DNA from: Frigoribacterium sp. PhB24
Lineage (GTDB): Bacteria; Actinomycetota; Actinomycetes; Actinomycetales; Microbacteriaceae
DNA length: 64,000 bases
Reading direction: 5' to 3'
NCBI RefSeq assembly: GCF_003755185.1
Contig: NZ_RKIC01000011.1
Span: 124,001 to 188,000 of the forward strand
Shown here piece after piece: positions 29,367 to 40,445 of the stretch (its first letter is position 1; each line of letters begins with the position of its first letter). Both the position numbers and the translations under genes were made by a program. Under the pieces are notes generated by a model, which was not told where the DNA came from, did no database searches, and was given only the letters and a program-made list of their open reading frames with translations.

Positions 29367-30789
29367 GCCGGTCGAGGAACTCGTAGACCTCGGTGTCCTC
29401 GACTCCGGGGAAGGTGCCGGACGGCAACGGGGCCAACACGTGGGCGTGCAGGCGGGCGCTCGGCCACGCCGCGTCGCGCCACCTCGCCGTCAGCTCGGCC
29501 GGCGGACGACGGCAGCACGACTCGTCGGGGCAGGTCGAGGCCTCGCGGCGTTCGGTGTCGCGTCCGCGGAACCACTTCGCGTCGGCGAACGGCACGCCCA
29601 CCGTGATCGAGAACTCGTCGTGCTCCGTCGTGCCGGTCTGCGAGGCCGACCAGAAGGTGCCGGCCGGGGTGTCGTCGTACTGGTAGTGCTCGGTGGTGCG
29701 GTTCGTCCGGGCGAAGGCCGTGCGCGCGGCCCAGTGCCGACAGACCAGCTGCCCCTCGACCGCTCCGGTGACGTCGGTCGGCAGGGGCAGTCCGTCGTTC
29801 TCGGCCGCCTTGGCGATCGCGCCGTCGCCGGTGACCCGCAAGAAGTGCATCCGGATGCCGAGGTGCGACGTCAGCAGGTTGCTCATGCGCATCGCCGCCG
29901 CCTCGTGGGTGACCCCGAAGCCGTCGCGGAAGTCCTCGACCGAGAGGTCGCGCTGCGCCTTGGCCTTCTGCAGCGAGTCCACCGCCGCCTCGAGGGGCAT
30001 GAGGCAGGCGGACGAGAAGTAGTTGATCTCGAGCCGCTGCTTCAGGAACTCGGCGTAGGTCGACGGCCGTTCGTGGCCGAGCAGGCGGTGCGCCATCGCC
30101 TGGAGGGCCAGTGCTCGTAGGCCGTGACCGCCCGGGATCGAGGCGGGCGGCAGGTAGATGCGCCCGTTGGCCAGGTCGATCACCGACCGGGCCGAGTGCG
30201 GCAGGTCGGCGACGTGCATGATCTCGAGTCCCAGGCTGCGAGCCATGCGGCTCACGCCGCTGTGCGACAGGGCGCCCGAGGTGTGGCCCACGGTGCGGAG
30301 CAGGTCGGCCGCCGCCTCCTCGACGTAGGGCAGGTGGGAGTCGTGCCCGCGCATCCAGAGCCGCAGCTCGGTGTTCGCCCGCCGCGCCTCCTCGGGGGTC
30401 GCGCTGGCCTCGCTGTGCCGACGGGCGAGCTCGCGGTGCAGCCCGAGGATCGTCTGCAGCACCGGCGTGCTCATGCCCTTGTTCGCCTTCACCTCGGGCA
30501 GGCCGAGAGAGCGGTACAGCGATCCCCGCTGCGCCTGGGCCAGTTCGATCTCGAGCGCCGCCCGCTCGCTCGGCGGCTCGGCCGCCAGCAGTGTCGCGAG
30601 CGGCACGTCGAGGGCGGCCGCGAGGGCCCGGACCAACCCCACCCTGGGCTCGCGGCGGCCGGTCTCGACCAGCGAGAGCTGGCTGGCGCTGACCTCGACC
30701 CGTGCGGCGAGCTGGTCGAGGGTCAGGCCACGGGCCGTGCGGGCGTGTCGGACGGCCTGGCCGAGCAGCAGGGGGTCGGCATCGACCAC
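29356..30789 (-). CDS. ScfR/RamB-family transcriptional regulator
   Basis: 477 residues. An N-terminal XRE-type helix-turn-helix (QAVRHARTARGLTLDQLA, ASQLSLVETGRREP) is followed by an ImmA/IrrE-like middle region where the usual HExxH is replaced by MAHRLLGH. A long C-terminal short-chain fatty acyl regulator domain includes EINYFSSACLMPLEAA and Cys-rich DESCCRRP. RamB in Corynebacterium belongs to this family and controls acetate and carbon metabolism. Divergence from a gap-pck unit fits such a role. GTG start at 30789 with a purine-rich GGAAGGGG upstream. Confidence 0.87.
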   Translation of the reverse strand: MVDADPLLLGQAVRHARTARGLTLDQLAARVEVSASQLSLVETGRREPRVGLVRALAAALDVPLATLLAAEPPSERAALEIELAQAQRGSLYRSLGLPEVKANKGMSTPVLQTILGLHRELARRHSEASATPEEARRANTELRLWMRGHDSHLPYVEEAAADLLRTVGHTSGALSHSGVSRMARSLGLEIMHVADLPHSARSVIDLANGRIYLPPASIPGGHGLRALALQAMAHRLLGHERPSTYAEFLKQRLEINYFSSACLMPLEAAVDSLQKAKAQRDLSVEDFRDGFGVTHEAAAMRMSNLLTSHLGIRMHFLRVTGDGAIAKAAENDGLPLPTDVTGAVEGQLVCRHWAARTAFARTNRTTEHYQYDDTPAGTFWSASQTGTTEHDEFSITVGVPFADAKWFRGRDTERREASTCPDESCCRRPPAELTARWRDAAWPSARLHAHVLAPLPSGTFPGVEDTEVYEFLDRHAG

Positions 30790-30924
30790 GGGGCACCCCT
30801 TCCGGAGGGTCTTCTTTGACGGCGGCGAAAGAACATCCGATCTTTACGCATCCGTCGTCCGTGGATCAAGGTCTCGGGCCTTCATCGTGGAGAAAGACCG
30901 CTTTCGACGACGAGAGAAGAGACG
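30790..30924. promoter_or_regulatory. Divergent promoter with GAAAG/CTTTC inverted elements
   Basis: Two inverted elements lie between the ScfR-like gene and gap: TTCTTT-10-AAAGAA at 30812-30833 and GAAAG-4-CTTTC at 30892-30905. They stand out in GC-rich DNA and are good candidates for the regulator's binding sites. The link is inferred from position and from the A/T-rich half sites of RamB-like proteins. Confidence 0.5.
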
Positions 30925-32486
30925 ATGCCATCGACCTCCACCGCGACCCCGGAGTCGCTCGACGACGGCGCCGCCCGGTACGACGCCCGCCAGGCCGCCT
31001 GGGCCGAGCGCATCGCCCTCGCCGAGGCGATGATCCCGGTGATCGGTCGGCTCTGGCGCCGTGACGGCGTGGTGGTGTCGATCCACGGGCGCAGCCTGCT
31101 CGACCGGTCGCCCGTCGGCGTGCTCAAGCTGCACCGGTTCGCCCGTCGACTCGACGACCACGAGCTCGACCCCGCGCAGACCCTGTCGGTGCTGCGGGTG
31201 CTCGACGGCCTCGAGCTCGGGCCGGCGTCGATCGACCTCGCCCGGCTGAGCGCCCGGCACCGGATCGCCCGTGGTGAGCAGCCCGCCCGGTCGCTCGCCG
31301 ACGTCGTGCGCGCCGAGCTCGCCGAGGTGGTCGGACGTCGCGGTGGCGGCGGCCCGGCGCCCCGTGACGTCGTGCTCTACGGCTTCGGTCGCATCGGTCG
31401 ACTCGTGGCACGGCTGCTGATCGAGCACGCCGGCGAGCGTGGCGGCGCCCGGCTCCGCGCGGTCGTCGTGCGTCGGGGCTCGACCGACGATCTCGTCAAA
31501 CGGGCCAGCCTGCTGCGCCGCGACTCGATCCACGGCCCGTTCTCCGGCACCATCGTCGTCGACGAGAGCGCCGACACGATCGTGGCGAACGGCACGACGA
31601 TCCAGGTGATCTACTCGGACGACCCCGCGACGGTCGACTACGAGCGGTACGGCATCCGCGACGCGATCGTCGTCGACAACACCGGTCGGTGGCGCGACGA
31701 GCCGTCGCTGCGACGACACCTGGAGGCGCGGGGCGCGTCGCGCGTCCTGCTCACCGCCCCCGGCGGAGGCGCTATCCCGAACGTCGTGTTCGGCGTCAAC
31801 CACGAGACGCTGGGTGACGACGTCGTGGTCGCCGCCGCGTCCTGCACGACGAACGCGATCACGCCGGTGCTCGCCGCGCTCGACGACCGCTGGGGCGTCG
31901 AGTCCGGGCACGTCGAGACCGTCCACGCGGTGACGAACGACCAGAACCTGACCGACAACTTCCACCCCGGTGACCGACGCGGGCGTTCGGCCTCGCTCAA
32001 CATGGTGCTGACCGAGACGGGGGCGGCGAAGGCCGTCGCCAAGGCGCTGCCGCGACTGGCCGGGCGGCTGACCGGCAGCGCGATCCGGGTGCCGACGGCC
32101 GACGTCTCGGTCGCGGTGCTGAACCTGCGGCTGGGGACGGCCGTCGACCGCGACGAGCTCAACGCGCACCTGCGTCGGGTCTCGCTCGACTCGCCCCTGC
32201 GGCGACAGATCGACTACGTCGAGTCGCCCGAGGTCGCGTCGACGGACTTCGTCGGTTCGCGCCACGCGGGCGTCGTCGACGGGCTCGCCACGGTGGTGTC
32301 CGGCGACGGCTCGGACCGACGGGTCGTGCTCTACGTCTGGTACGACAACGAGTTCGGCTACAGCTGCCAGGTCGTCCGCCTGCTCGAGCACCTCGCCGGA
32401 GGCACGCCTCCGTCCCTGCCACGCCCCGCCCGCACCACGTCCCGTTCGGACGACGACCTGCTCGACCTGACCCTGGAGGCCACACG

Positions 32487-32490
<4 letters not shown>
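30925..32490 (+). CDS. gap: Glyceraldehyde-3-phosphate dehydrogenase, long (GapB-like)
   Basis: 521 residues, much longer than the usual 330-340, with an N-terminal helical extension of about 145 residues. The Rossmann motif GFGRIGRLV starts at 153, the catalytic cysteine is C307 in AASCTTNAI, and HAVTNDQN carries the partner histidine region. WYDNEFGYS marks the C-terminus. This extended type corresponds to the corynebacterial GapB that works in the gluconeogenic direction. It converts between glyceraldehyde 3-phosphate and 1,3-bisphosphoglycerate in the cytosol. RBS-like GAGAGAAGAG precedes the ATG, and the stop overlaps pckG by ATGA. A separate glycolytic gap elsewhere in the genome is expected. 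Confidence 0.92.
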
Positions 32491-34436
<1,946 letters not shown>

Positions 34437-34454
34437 TCAGCGGGTGACGGGCCC

Positions 34455-34485
34455 GGGGCTCCGCGTCGTGGGGACGCGGAGCCCC
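34455..34485 (+). terminator. Terminator after pckG
   Basis: A perfect 13-bp stem (34455-34467 with 34473-34485) and a 5-nt loop, starting 19 bp after the pckG stop. Confidence 0.85.
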
Positions 34486-34493
34486 TCACAAGA

Positions 34494-34561
34494 CACCGCA
34501 CCGCGTTTCGTGCACCGCACCCGGACTAGTCGAGGTGCCGTGCACGAAACGCGGTGCGGTG
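34494..34561. repeat. Dispersed hairpin repeat, copy 1
   Basis: A 21-bp perfect inverted repeat (34494-34514 with 34541-34561) extended inward by a further short stem, with an ACTAGT loop centre. It is flanked downstream by GGTGC and GGCCG pentamer runs to about 34619. It shares sequence with the hairpin at 59507-59570. It lies between convergent pckG and terC-like genes. Confidence 0.88.
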
Positions 34562-34629
34562 CGGTGCGGTGCGGTGCGTCGTCGGGCCGGGCCGGGCCGG
34601 GCCGGGCCGGGCCGGGCCGACGCCGACGC

Positions 34630-35670
34630 CTAGTGGCGCGTCGGGTCGTCCGAGTCCTTGGCGACCGTGACCTTCTCGCCGTCGATCTCGTCGCGCTTGG
34701 CCTTCTGGGCGTCGCCGCGGGTCTTGGCGAGGCTGGCCACCGTGGCGACCGTGATCGTCGCGCCGATGAAGAGCAGCGAGAACCAGATCGGGATCTCGGG
34801 CACCCAGAGCAGCGGTTCGCCACCGTTGATGAACGGCACCTCGTTGACGTGCAGGGCGTGGAAGACCAGCTTGACGCCGATGAACGCGAGGATGATCGCG
34901 AGACCCTGCGACAGGTACACCAGGCGCTCGAGCAGACCGCCGATCAGGAAGTACAGCTGGCGCAGACCCATGAGGGCGAAGGCGTTGGCCGTGAACACGA
35001 TGTACGCCTCGTTGGTCAGGCCGTAGATCGCCGGGATCGAGTCGAGGGCGAAGACCAGGTCGACGAAACCGATCGCGATCACGCAGAGCAGCAGCGGCGT
35101 GACGAAGCGCTTGCCGCCCTTCTTGACGGTGAACTTGTCCTCGTGGAACTCGTCGTCGACGGGCAGCACGCGGCGGGCGATCTTGACGAACGCGTTGTCG
35201 GCGGCGTTGCCGCCGTGGTCGCCCTTGATCTGCTGGTAGGCCAGCACGAAGAGCAGGGCACCGAAGAGGTAGAAGACCCACGAGAAGTTCTCGATCAGCG
35301 CGGCTCCGGCGGCGATGAAGCCGGCGCGCATGATCAGTGCGATGACGATGCCGATCATCAGCACCTTCTGCTGGTACATGCGCGGCACGGCGAAGCCGGT
35401 CATGATCAGCAGGAAGACGAACAGGTTGTCGATGGACAACGCCTTCTCGGTGAGGTAGCCGGCGAAGTACTCGCCACCGAAGCCCCAGCCGCTCGTGAAC
35501 CCGATGCCGACGCCGAAGAGCAGCGCGAGCCCGATGTAGAACGCCGACCAGCGGGCGGACTCGCCGATCGTGGGCTCGTGCGGCTTGCGCACGTGGGTGA
35601 AGAACTCGAACACGAAGAACGCGATGGTGACGGCGATGGTGATGAGCCAGGTGGTCAGTGTGACGTCCAC
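34630..35670 (-). CDS. TerC/Alx family integral membrane protein
   Basis: 346 residues with about eight transmembrane segments. Conserved acidic residues sit within the membrane, as in TEKALSIDNLFVFLLIM and FVDLVFALDSIPAIYG, which are the two signature motifs of the TerC family. GLRQLYFLIGGLLERLVYL follows. Members (TerC, Alx, MeeF/MeeY) take part in manganese export and metal loading of exoenzymes, or tellurite resistance. The GTG at 35670 has GGAG upstream. The 174-bp gap upstream was read for a yybP-ykoY manganese riboswitch, and its conserved core is not visible. Confidence 0.9.
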   Translation of the reverse strand: MDVTLTTWLITIAVTIAFFVFEFFTHVRKPHEPTIGESARWSAFYIGLALLFGVGIGFTSGWGFGGEYFAGYLTEKALSIDNLFVFLLIMTGFAVPRMYQQKVLMIGIVIALIMRAGFIAAGAALIENFSWVFYLFGALLFVLAYQQIKGDHGGNAADNAFVKIARRVLPVDDEFHEDKFTVKKGGKRFVTPLLLCVIAIGFVDLVFALDSIPAIYGLTNEAYIVFTANAFALMGLRQLYFLIGGLLERLVYLSQGLAIILAFIGVKLVFHALHVNEVPFINGGEPLLWVPEIPIWFSLLFIGATITVATVASLAKTRGDAQKAKRDEIDGEKVTVAKDSDDPTRH

Positions 35671-35844
35671 GGGGGTGCTCCGGGTGGGTCGGGCTGATGA
35701 GGCGGGTCGAACTGCGCGGCGCGAGCGGCCGGACAGCGGAGAAGGCTCCTGAGAAGACGGTACGTGGGTGTCCGCTGGGGGCGTGCCCTCAAGCGACCGT
35801 GACAGTGCTGAGAAGCTGCAGTGCGTGCAAGGGTCGCGACCTCG

Positions 35845-36900
35845 TCAGCGAGGCGGCGTCGGTGGCAGGCCCGGCAGATCGGGCAGGTGCACTCCGGCCA
35901 GCATGCAGCGCACCGACCCCCCGGCGAGTTCGATCGTCGGCACCTCCAGCGGCAGGGGGCGGGCGTGACGCGAGATCGTGCGGCGTTGCGACGGTGTGAG
36001 CGCTGCCCAGCCGCGTGCCGAGACGGCCAGCACGGGCCCGTGGGCCCCCTGCAGCTCGAGCGCGTTGCCGGCGAACTCGCCGAGCTGGGCACGGGTCAGG
36101 GCGACCACCTCGCGTCCCGACGTCGACAGGCGCTCGACCACGCGCCTCCGTTCGCCCGGTGAGGCGATCGACTCGAGACCGACCAGGGCGAACCGGGACG
36201 CCACGCTCATCATGACGTTCGTGTGGTAGATCGGCACCCCCGTGGCGTCGGTCGCGGTGAAGGTCAGGGGCTCGTAGCCGAGGTCGTCGCAGACGAGGGC
36301 GACGGCCGCCTCGTCGGCCCGATGCGAGAGCGCGACGTAGGCGACGCGCTCGACGTGGTCGAGGACGAGTGCCCCGGTGCCCTCGGCGACGATCCCTCGC
36401 CGTTCGAGGGGTGAGCGGTCGAGCACCTCGGTCACGAGGTACCGCTCGCGCAGCAGGTCGACGACGTCGGCGCGGCGTTCACCCCGGCGGTTCGGTGAGT
36501 GCATCGGGTACAGCACCACCCGGCCGTCGGCGTGCGTCGAGAACCAGTTGTTGGGGAACACCCCGTCGGGCCGATCGGTCCGCTCGTCGTCGACGAGGTG
36601 CACCGTGACGCCCGCCGCGCGCAGGGCGTCGGCGGCCCGGGTCACCTCGTCGAACGCGCGCGCCGCGAGCTCGGTCCGGGTCGCGTCGACCTCGGCCGGA
36701 TCGGTCTGGAACGCGTTGTCGGCCGCGGTCAGAGGGTTCGGCGTGAAGTGGTGCGGTCGCACCATCACGACCGCGGCGGGGGACTGCGTGGTCGGCCGCG
36801 CCTCCTCGTCGGCGCTTCGGGTGCGCGAGGAGGCGCGGAGTGCGCGGGGTGCCGACGTCGGGGACGAGGAGGCGCGGGGTGGGTGGTCGAGGATCGTCAC
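35845..36900 (-). CDS. ctlX: CtlX-like amidinotransferase-family hydrolase
   Basis: 351 residues of the guanidino-modifying fold. Key segments are VMVRPHHFTPNP, GVFPNNWFSTHADGRVVLYPM, EGTGALVLDH, YHTNVMMSV and a C-terminal GGSVRCMLAGVHLP that bears the catalytic cysteine. This is the citrulline utilization hydrolase (CtlX) group related to arginine deiminase. A variable N-terminus of about 45 residues makes the GTG at 36900 less certain. It lies 51 bp downstream of ornithine cyclodeaminase on the same strand, so the operon probably feeds arginine or citrulline carbon into ornithine and then proline. Confidence 0.82.
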   Translation of the reverse strand: MTILDHPPRASSSPTSAPRALRASSRTRSADEEARPTTQSPAAVVMVRPHHFTPNPLTAADNAFQTDPAEVDATRTELAARAFDEVTRAADALRAAGVTVHLVDDERTDRPDGVFPNNWFSTHADGRVVLYPMHSPNRRGERRADVVDLLRERYLVTEVLDRSPLERRGIVAEGTGALVLDHVERVAYVALSHRADEAAVALVCDDLGYEPLTFTATDATGVPIYHTNVMMSVASRFALVGLESIASPGERRRVVERLSTSGREVVALTRAQLGEFAGNALELQGAHGPVLAVSARGWAALTPSQRRTISRHARPLPLEVPTIELAGGSVRCMLAGVHLPDLPGLPPTPPR

Positions 36901-36951
36901 GACGGTCTCGGCGCGGCGTCGGGGGCGGGTGCGGGGCCGGGGTCCGACGAC

Positions 36952-37983
36952 TCAGACGCCGACGGGCCGACGGGCGGCGACGAGCCCGAAGAGGTCCTTC
37001 GGGTCGTCGGGGTCGGCGACGAGGTCGATCTCGACGGCGTAGTCGGTGCCGACGACGTCCTCGCGCAGGTACTTCAGGGCGCAGACGTCCTCGATGGCGA
37101 AGCCGACCGAGTCGAAGATCGTGATCTGCTCGTCGCTCGTGCGGCCGGGGCGCTGCCCCGCGACGACCTGCCACAGTTCGGTCACGGCGAAGTCGGCGGC
37201 CTGGTGCTGGATCTCGCCCTCGACGCGGGTCTGCTCGGGGTACTCGACGAAGACGTCGGCCCGGCGCAGCGTCGCCGGGTCGAGCTCGGTCTTGCCGGGG
37301 CAGTCGCCGCCGATCGCGTTGACGTGCACGCCGGGGCGCACGGCCTCGTCGGGCAGCACGACGGCGTTCTGCTTGTCGGCCGTGCAGGTCGTGATCACGT
37401 CGGCGCCGTCGGCCGCGTCGCCGGGGCTCGCGCACACCGTGATGTCGAAGCCGAGCGGCTCGAGGTTGCGGACGAACTTCGCGGTGGCGCGGGGGTCGAC
37501 GTCGAACACGCGGACCGTCTCGAGCCCCAGGGCGGCCCGCATCGCCAGCGCCTGGAACTCGGCCTGCGAGCCGGCACCGATCAGGGCGAGCACGCGCGAG
37601 TCGGCCCGCGCGAGGCGCGTGGCGGCCATGGCGCTCGTGGCCGCGGTGCGCAGCGCGGTGAGGATCGTCATCTCGGCGAGGAAGGTCGGGTAGCCCGTGT
37701 CGACGTCGGCGAGCACGCCGAACGCGGTCACGGTCTGGTAGCCGCGGCCGGGGTTCGACGGGTGGCCGTTCACGTATTTGAAGCCGTAGGTCTCGCTGTC
37801 GCTGGCGGGCATCAGCTCGATGACGCCGATCGGGCTGTGCGAGGCGACGCGGGGCGACTTGTCGAAGGCGGGCCACCGGGCGAAGTCGCGCTCGAGGGCG
37901 GTCACCATGCCGCTGGTGATCGGGCCGACGCCGCGGTCGGTGACCCATCGGATCATGTTCTGCACGTCCACGAAGCGCACCAC
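36952..37983 (-). CDS. ocd: Ornithine cyclodeaminase
   Basis: 343 residues. It deaminates L-ornithine to L-proline with NAD+ in the cytosol. Visible are FLAEMTILTALRTAATSAMA (substrate region), GAGSQAEFQALAM (dinucleotide fold), FDVDPRATAKF, NAIGGDCPGKTEL and VGFAIEDVCALKYL, all typical of the Ocd/mu-crystallin family of bacterial arginine catabolism. GTG start at 37983 with AGGAGG just upstream. First gene of an operon with the CtlX-like gene, divergent from an AsnC/Lrp regulator that is the likely controller. Confidence 0.93.
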   Translation of the reverse strand: MVRFVDVQNMIRWVTDRGVGPITSGMVTALERDFARWPAFDKSPRVASHSPIGVIELMPASDSETYGFKYVNGHPSNPGRGYQTVTAFGVLADVDTGYPTFLAEMTILTALRTAATSAMAATRLARADSRVLALIGAGSQAEFQALAMRAALGLETVRVFDVDPRATAKFVRNLEPLGFDITVCASPGDAADGADVITTCTADKQNAVVLPDEAVRPGVHVNAIGGDCPGKTELDPATLRRADVFVEYPEQTRVEGEIQHQAADFAVTELWQVVAGQRPGRTSDEQITIFDSVGFAIEDVCALKYLREDVVGTDYAVEIDLVADPDDPKDLFGLVAARRPVGV

Positions 37984-38072
37984 GGCGACCTCCTCCTGCT
38001 CGGCCCGGCTCGGTCGTCGCGTCCGGGTGACACCACGCTAGGACTGGGCGATGTGCAGCCACAATCACCAGG

Positions 38073-38092
38073 GAGCGTCATTACGCACGCTC
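38073..38092. promoter_or_regulatory. Candidate AsnC/Lrp operator
   Basis: GAGCGT-8-ACGCTC inverted repeat with an AT-containing centre (CATTACGC), inside the ocd/AsnC divergent gap and 40 bp from the regulator start. Its position suggests autoregulation and ocd control. Confidence 0.5.
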
Positions 38093-38131
38093 GAACCGGT
38101 GATCTGCGCGGTCGTGCTGTACGTTTCGTGC

Positions 38132-38563
38132 ATGGCGGATCTTGACGAACTGGACCGGCGCCTCCTGGCCGCCCTGCGGGTCGACGCGCGCGAAACGGCG
38201 GCGAGCCTCGCCCGGCGGCTGGGCGTGACCCGGGCGACGGTCACCTCACGGCTCGACCGGCTCGAGGCGTCGGGAACGGTCCTCGGCTACACCGTGCGGG
38301 TGCGCGAGGCCGACGATCCCGACCTGATCCGCGCCATCGGCTTCATCGAGATCGAGGGACGCTCGACCGACCACGTCATCCGCCAGCTGCGGGGCTTCCC
38401 CGAGGTGGCGTCCCTGCACACGACCAACGGCGGCTGGGACCTCGTCGCCGAGCTGCGCACGTCGTCGCTCGGCGAGTTCGACCGCGTGCTGGCCCGCATC
38501 CGCAGCGTCGAGGGCGTGGTCAACAGCGAGACCAGCCTGCTGCTCAGCTCCGTGCTGCGCTGA
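38132..38563 (+). CDS. Lrp/AsnC family transcriptional regulator
   Basis: 143 residues. An N-terminal winged helix-turn-helix (LDELDRRLLAALRVDARETAASLARRL with VTRATVTSRLDRL) and a C-terminal RAM ligand domain (GFIEIEGRS, FPEVASLHTTNGGWDLVAEL, SVEGVVNSET) are complete. Such regulators sense an amino acid; divergence from ocd suggests ornithine, arginine or proline. Leaderless start: TACGTT (38120-38125) six bases before ATG. Confidence 0.92.
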   Translation: MADLDELDRRLLAALRVDARETAASLARRLGVTRATVTSRLDRLEASGTVLGYTVRVREADDPDLIRAIGFIEIEGRSTDHVIRQLRGFPEVASLHTTNGGWDLVAELRTSSLGEFDRVLARIRSVEGVVNSETSLLLSSVLR

Positions 38564-38593
38564 CCCGGTGCACCCGGTCCGCGACGTCCGCCG

Positions 38594-39562
38594 CTAGGCC
38601 GCGCCGCGCCTCCCGGCGACGATGCTCTTCAGGGCCTCGTCGAGATGTGGGTGGACGAACTCGTACCCGCCGTCGACGAGGCGTTCGGGCAGCACCCACC
38701 GGCTCTTGAGCACGAGCTCGGTCTCGGTGCGCAGCACGGCCGTGCCGAGTTCGAGCATCCAGCGCCAGGCGGGCAGACCGAACGGCACACCGAGCACGCG
38801 ACGGAGCGTGCGCATCATGGTGCGGTTGTCGCTCGGGTTCGGGGACGACAGGTTGAGCACACCGTCGACCGACTCGTCGTCGCGGGCGAACCGGATCGCC
38901 CCGAGCACGTCGTCGACGTGAATCCAGCTGAACTTCTGCCGCCCACCGCCCCGACCCTCGTGGTGGTACGTGCCCGCGGCGAGCCGGGCCCGGGTGGCGG
39001 GCCAGGGGCCGTCGAGCTGCGGCCCGCCGAGTCCCGCCCGCACGAGGTTCATCAGGGGGACGAGAGCGCTGCCGTCACCCAGCACGATGGCCATGCGCAG
39101 GGCGACGCGGCGGGTGGCGGGCAGCTCGCCGGCGAAGAACTCGGCCTCCCACGCCGTGGCGACGTCGACCGAGAAGCCCGAGCCGATCTCGCCGCCCGAC
39201 TCGGTCATCGGGCGGTCCTCGGCGTGGCGGTAGATGGTCGCCGTCGACGAGTTCATCCAGACCCGAGGAGGCGCGGTGCACGCGAGCACCGCCTCCTTCA
39301 GTTCATGGGTCGTCTCGACGCGCGACCGCACGATCTCGGCACGGTTCTCGGGGCCGTAGCGGCAGTTCACGCTCTTGCCGGCGAGGTTGACGAGCAGGTC
39401 GGCCCCGTCGAGCAGGGCGGTGATGCCGGCGGTGTCGCCCCACGAGGCGTCGGGCCCGTGCCGCCCGATCAGGCTGACCCGGGCGCCCTCGGCGCGGAAC
39501 GCGGCCGCGAGGTGCTGCCCGATGAAGCCGCTGGCTCCGGCGAGGACGATGTGGTCGGTCAT
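38594..39562 (-). CDS. TIGR01777-family epimerase (SulA/YfcH-like)
   Basis: 322 residues of the extended SDR type with DUF1731-like C-terminus. GASGFIGQHLA binds the nucleotide, VNLAGKSVNCRYGPENRAEI and MNSSTATIYRHAEDRPMTE are family hallmarks, and ESVDGVLNLSSPNPSDNRTMMRTL plus LVDGGYEFVHPHLDEAL mark the C-terminal domain. Enzymatic substrate unknown. Its ATG overlaps the stop of the upstream DUF4166 gene by 4 bp; the two families are commonly neighbours, so they probably act together. Confidence 0.9.
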   Translation of the reverse strand: MTDHIVLAGASGFIGQHLAAAFRAEGARVSLIGRHGPDASWGDTAGITALLDGADLLVNLAGKSVNCRYGPENRAEIVRSRVETTHELKEAVLACTAPPRVWMNSSTATIYRHAEDRPMTESGGEIGSGFSVDVATAWEAEFFAGELPATRRVALRMAIVLGDGSALVPLMNLVRAGLGGPQLDGPWPATRARLAAGTYHHEGRGGGRQKFSWIHVDDVLGAIRFARDDESVDGVLNLSSPNPSDNRTMMRTLRRVLGVPFGLPAWRWMLELGTAVLRTETELVLKSRWVLPERLVDGGYEFVHPHLDEALKSIVAGRRGAA

Positions 39563-40266
39563 GGGCGTGGTCCTCGTCGGGGGTCGGGGTCGGGGTCGGG
39601 GTCGGAGTGGAGGTCGGTGTCGGTGTGGCGGCCGCCCGGCCGGTCGTCGGCGACGACCTCGTAGTCGAAGTGACCGGTGTATTCGTACAGTCGGCCGAGC
39701 GCGGGGGAGTCGAGCACGACCGACACCCGCTGGCGGCCGACCGACTCGTCGAAGCTCTCGTGCAGCGTCACCCGCGGGGCGACGGCGCGTGGCAGGGGCA
39801 CGTGCACCCGCCCCACGCGAAGCGCCGTTCCCGTCGACGTCATCGTCAGGGCCCCGTCGGCGACCGTGGCGCGTAGTCGGGCCGACCAGCGGCGCCGGTG
39901 GCCGAGGCGGTCCTCGAGGCCGTCGCCCCGGGCGGTGATCGCGTCGACCATGCGACGCGATCCGTCGGCGAAGTCGAAGCTGCGCACGGCGTGGACCGCG
40001 ACCGCCCCGGTGGCGTCGGTCACGCCCCGGTTGGTGACGCGGAACGGCACGTCGCGTCGGTCGACGGGGAACAGCACGCCCTGGCGACCGAGCACCCAGA
40101 GCACGGGCCAGAGCCACCGTCGGGGCGTGCCGACGACGGCGAACGTGCCCCGCCCGCGGCCGACCGAGCCCGCCGGCACGGCCGAGAAGTAGGTCCGGAG
40201 GCGCGGGTGCAGTCGGTCGAGCTCGTCACCCATCGCGGCTTCGTACGGGGAGCGCGCCGCGGTCAT
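39559..40266 (-). CDS. DUF4166-like protein
   Basis: 235 residues. The core begins MGDELDRLHPRLRTYFS, with GTFAVVGTPRRWLWPVLW, a long beta-rich middle (TNRGVTDATGAVAVHAVRSFDF) and SPALGRLYEYTGHFDYEV. These match the DUF4166 family of unknown function. The C-terminus is an acidic DPDPDPDP tail produced by a GGGTC tandem repeat in the DNA. It is leaderless on the minus strand, with TAGCGT six bases before the ATG. It is translationally coupled to the TIGR01777 gene. Confidence 0.82.
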   Translation of the reverse strand: MTAARSPYEAAMGDELDRLHPRLRTYFSAVPAGSVGRGRGTFAVVGTPRRWLWPVLWVLGRQGVLFPVDRRDVPFRVTNRGVTDATGAVAVHAVRSFDFADGSRRMVDAITARGDGLEDRLGHRRRWSARLRATVADGALTMTSTGTALRVGRVHVPLPRAVAPRVTLHESFDESVGRQRVSVVLDSPALGRLYEYTGHFDYEVVADDRPGGRHTDTDLHSDPDPDPDPRRGPRP

Positions 40267-40278
40267 GACCTCACGCTA

Positions 40279-40296
40279 GGGGACCGACCGGTCCCC
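40279..40296. promoter_or_regulatory. Palindromic operator candidate upstream of the DUF4166 gene
   Basis: A perfect 8-bp palindrome GGGGACCG-AC-CGGTCCCC just upstream of the -10 box of the DUF4166/TIGR01777 operon. A binding protein here would block the promoter. The regulator is not evident nearby. Confidence 0.5.
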
Positions 40297-40445
40297 GTCC
40301 GCGCGGTCCCTCGACATCGAGAAGTCCTCAGGTGTGTGTCGTGACCGGCGGGGTCCGGTGGACTCGCGCCTCCTCGGGTGACCGCGGCCGCGACCGTGGC
40401 TCACACCCCCGTCCGGTCGGCGGGCGTCCCGTTAGCCTCGTGGGC

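Noticed and set aside
35671-35844. Possible manganese (yybP-ykoY) riboswitch upstream of the TerC-family gene
   Set aside because: Read on the minus strand, the conserved core and loop motifs of this riboswitch are not visible.
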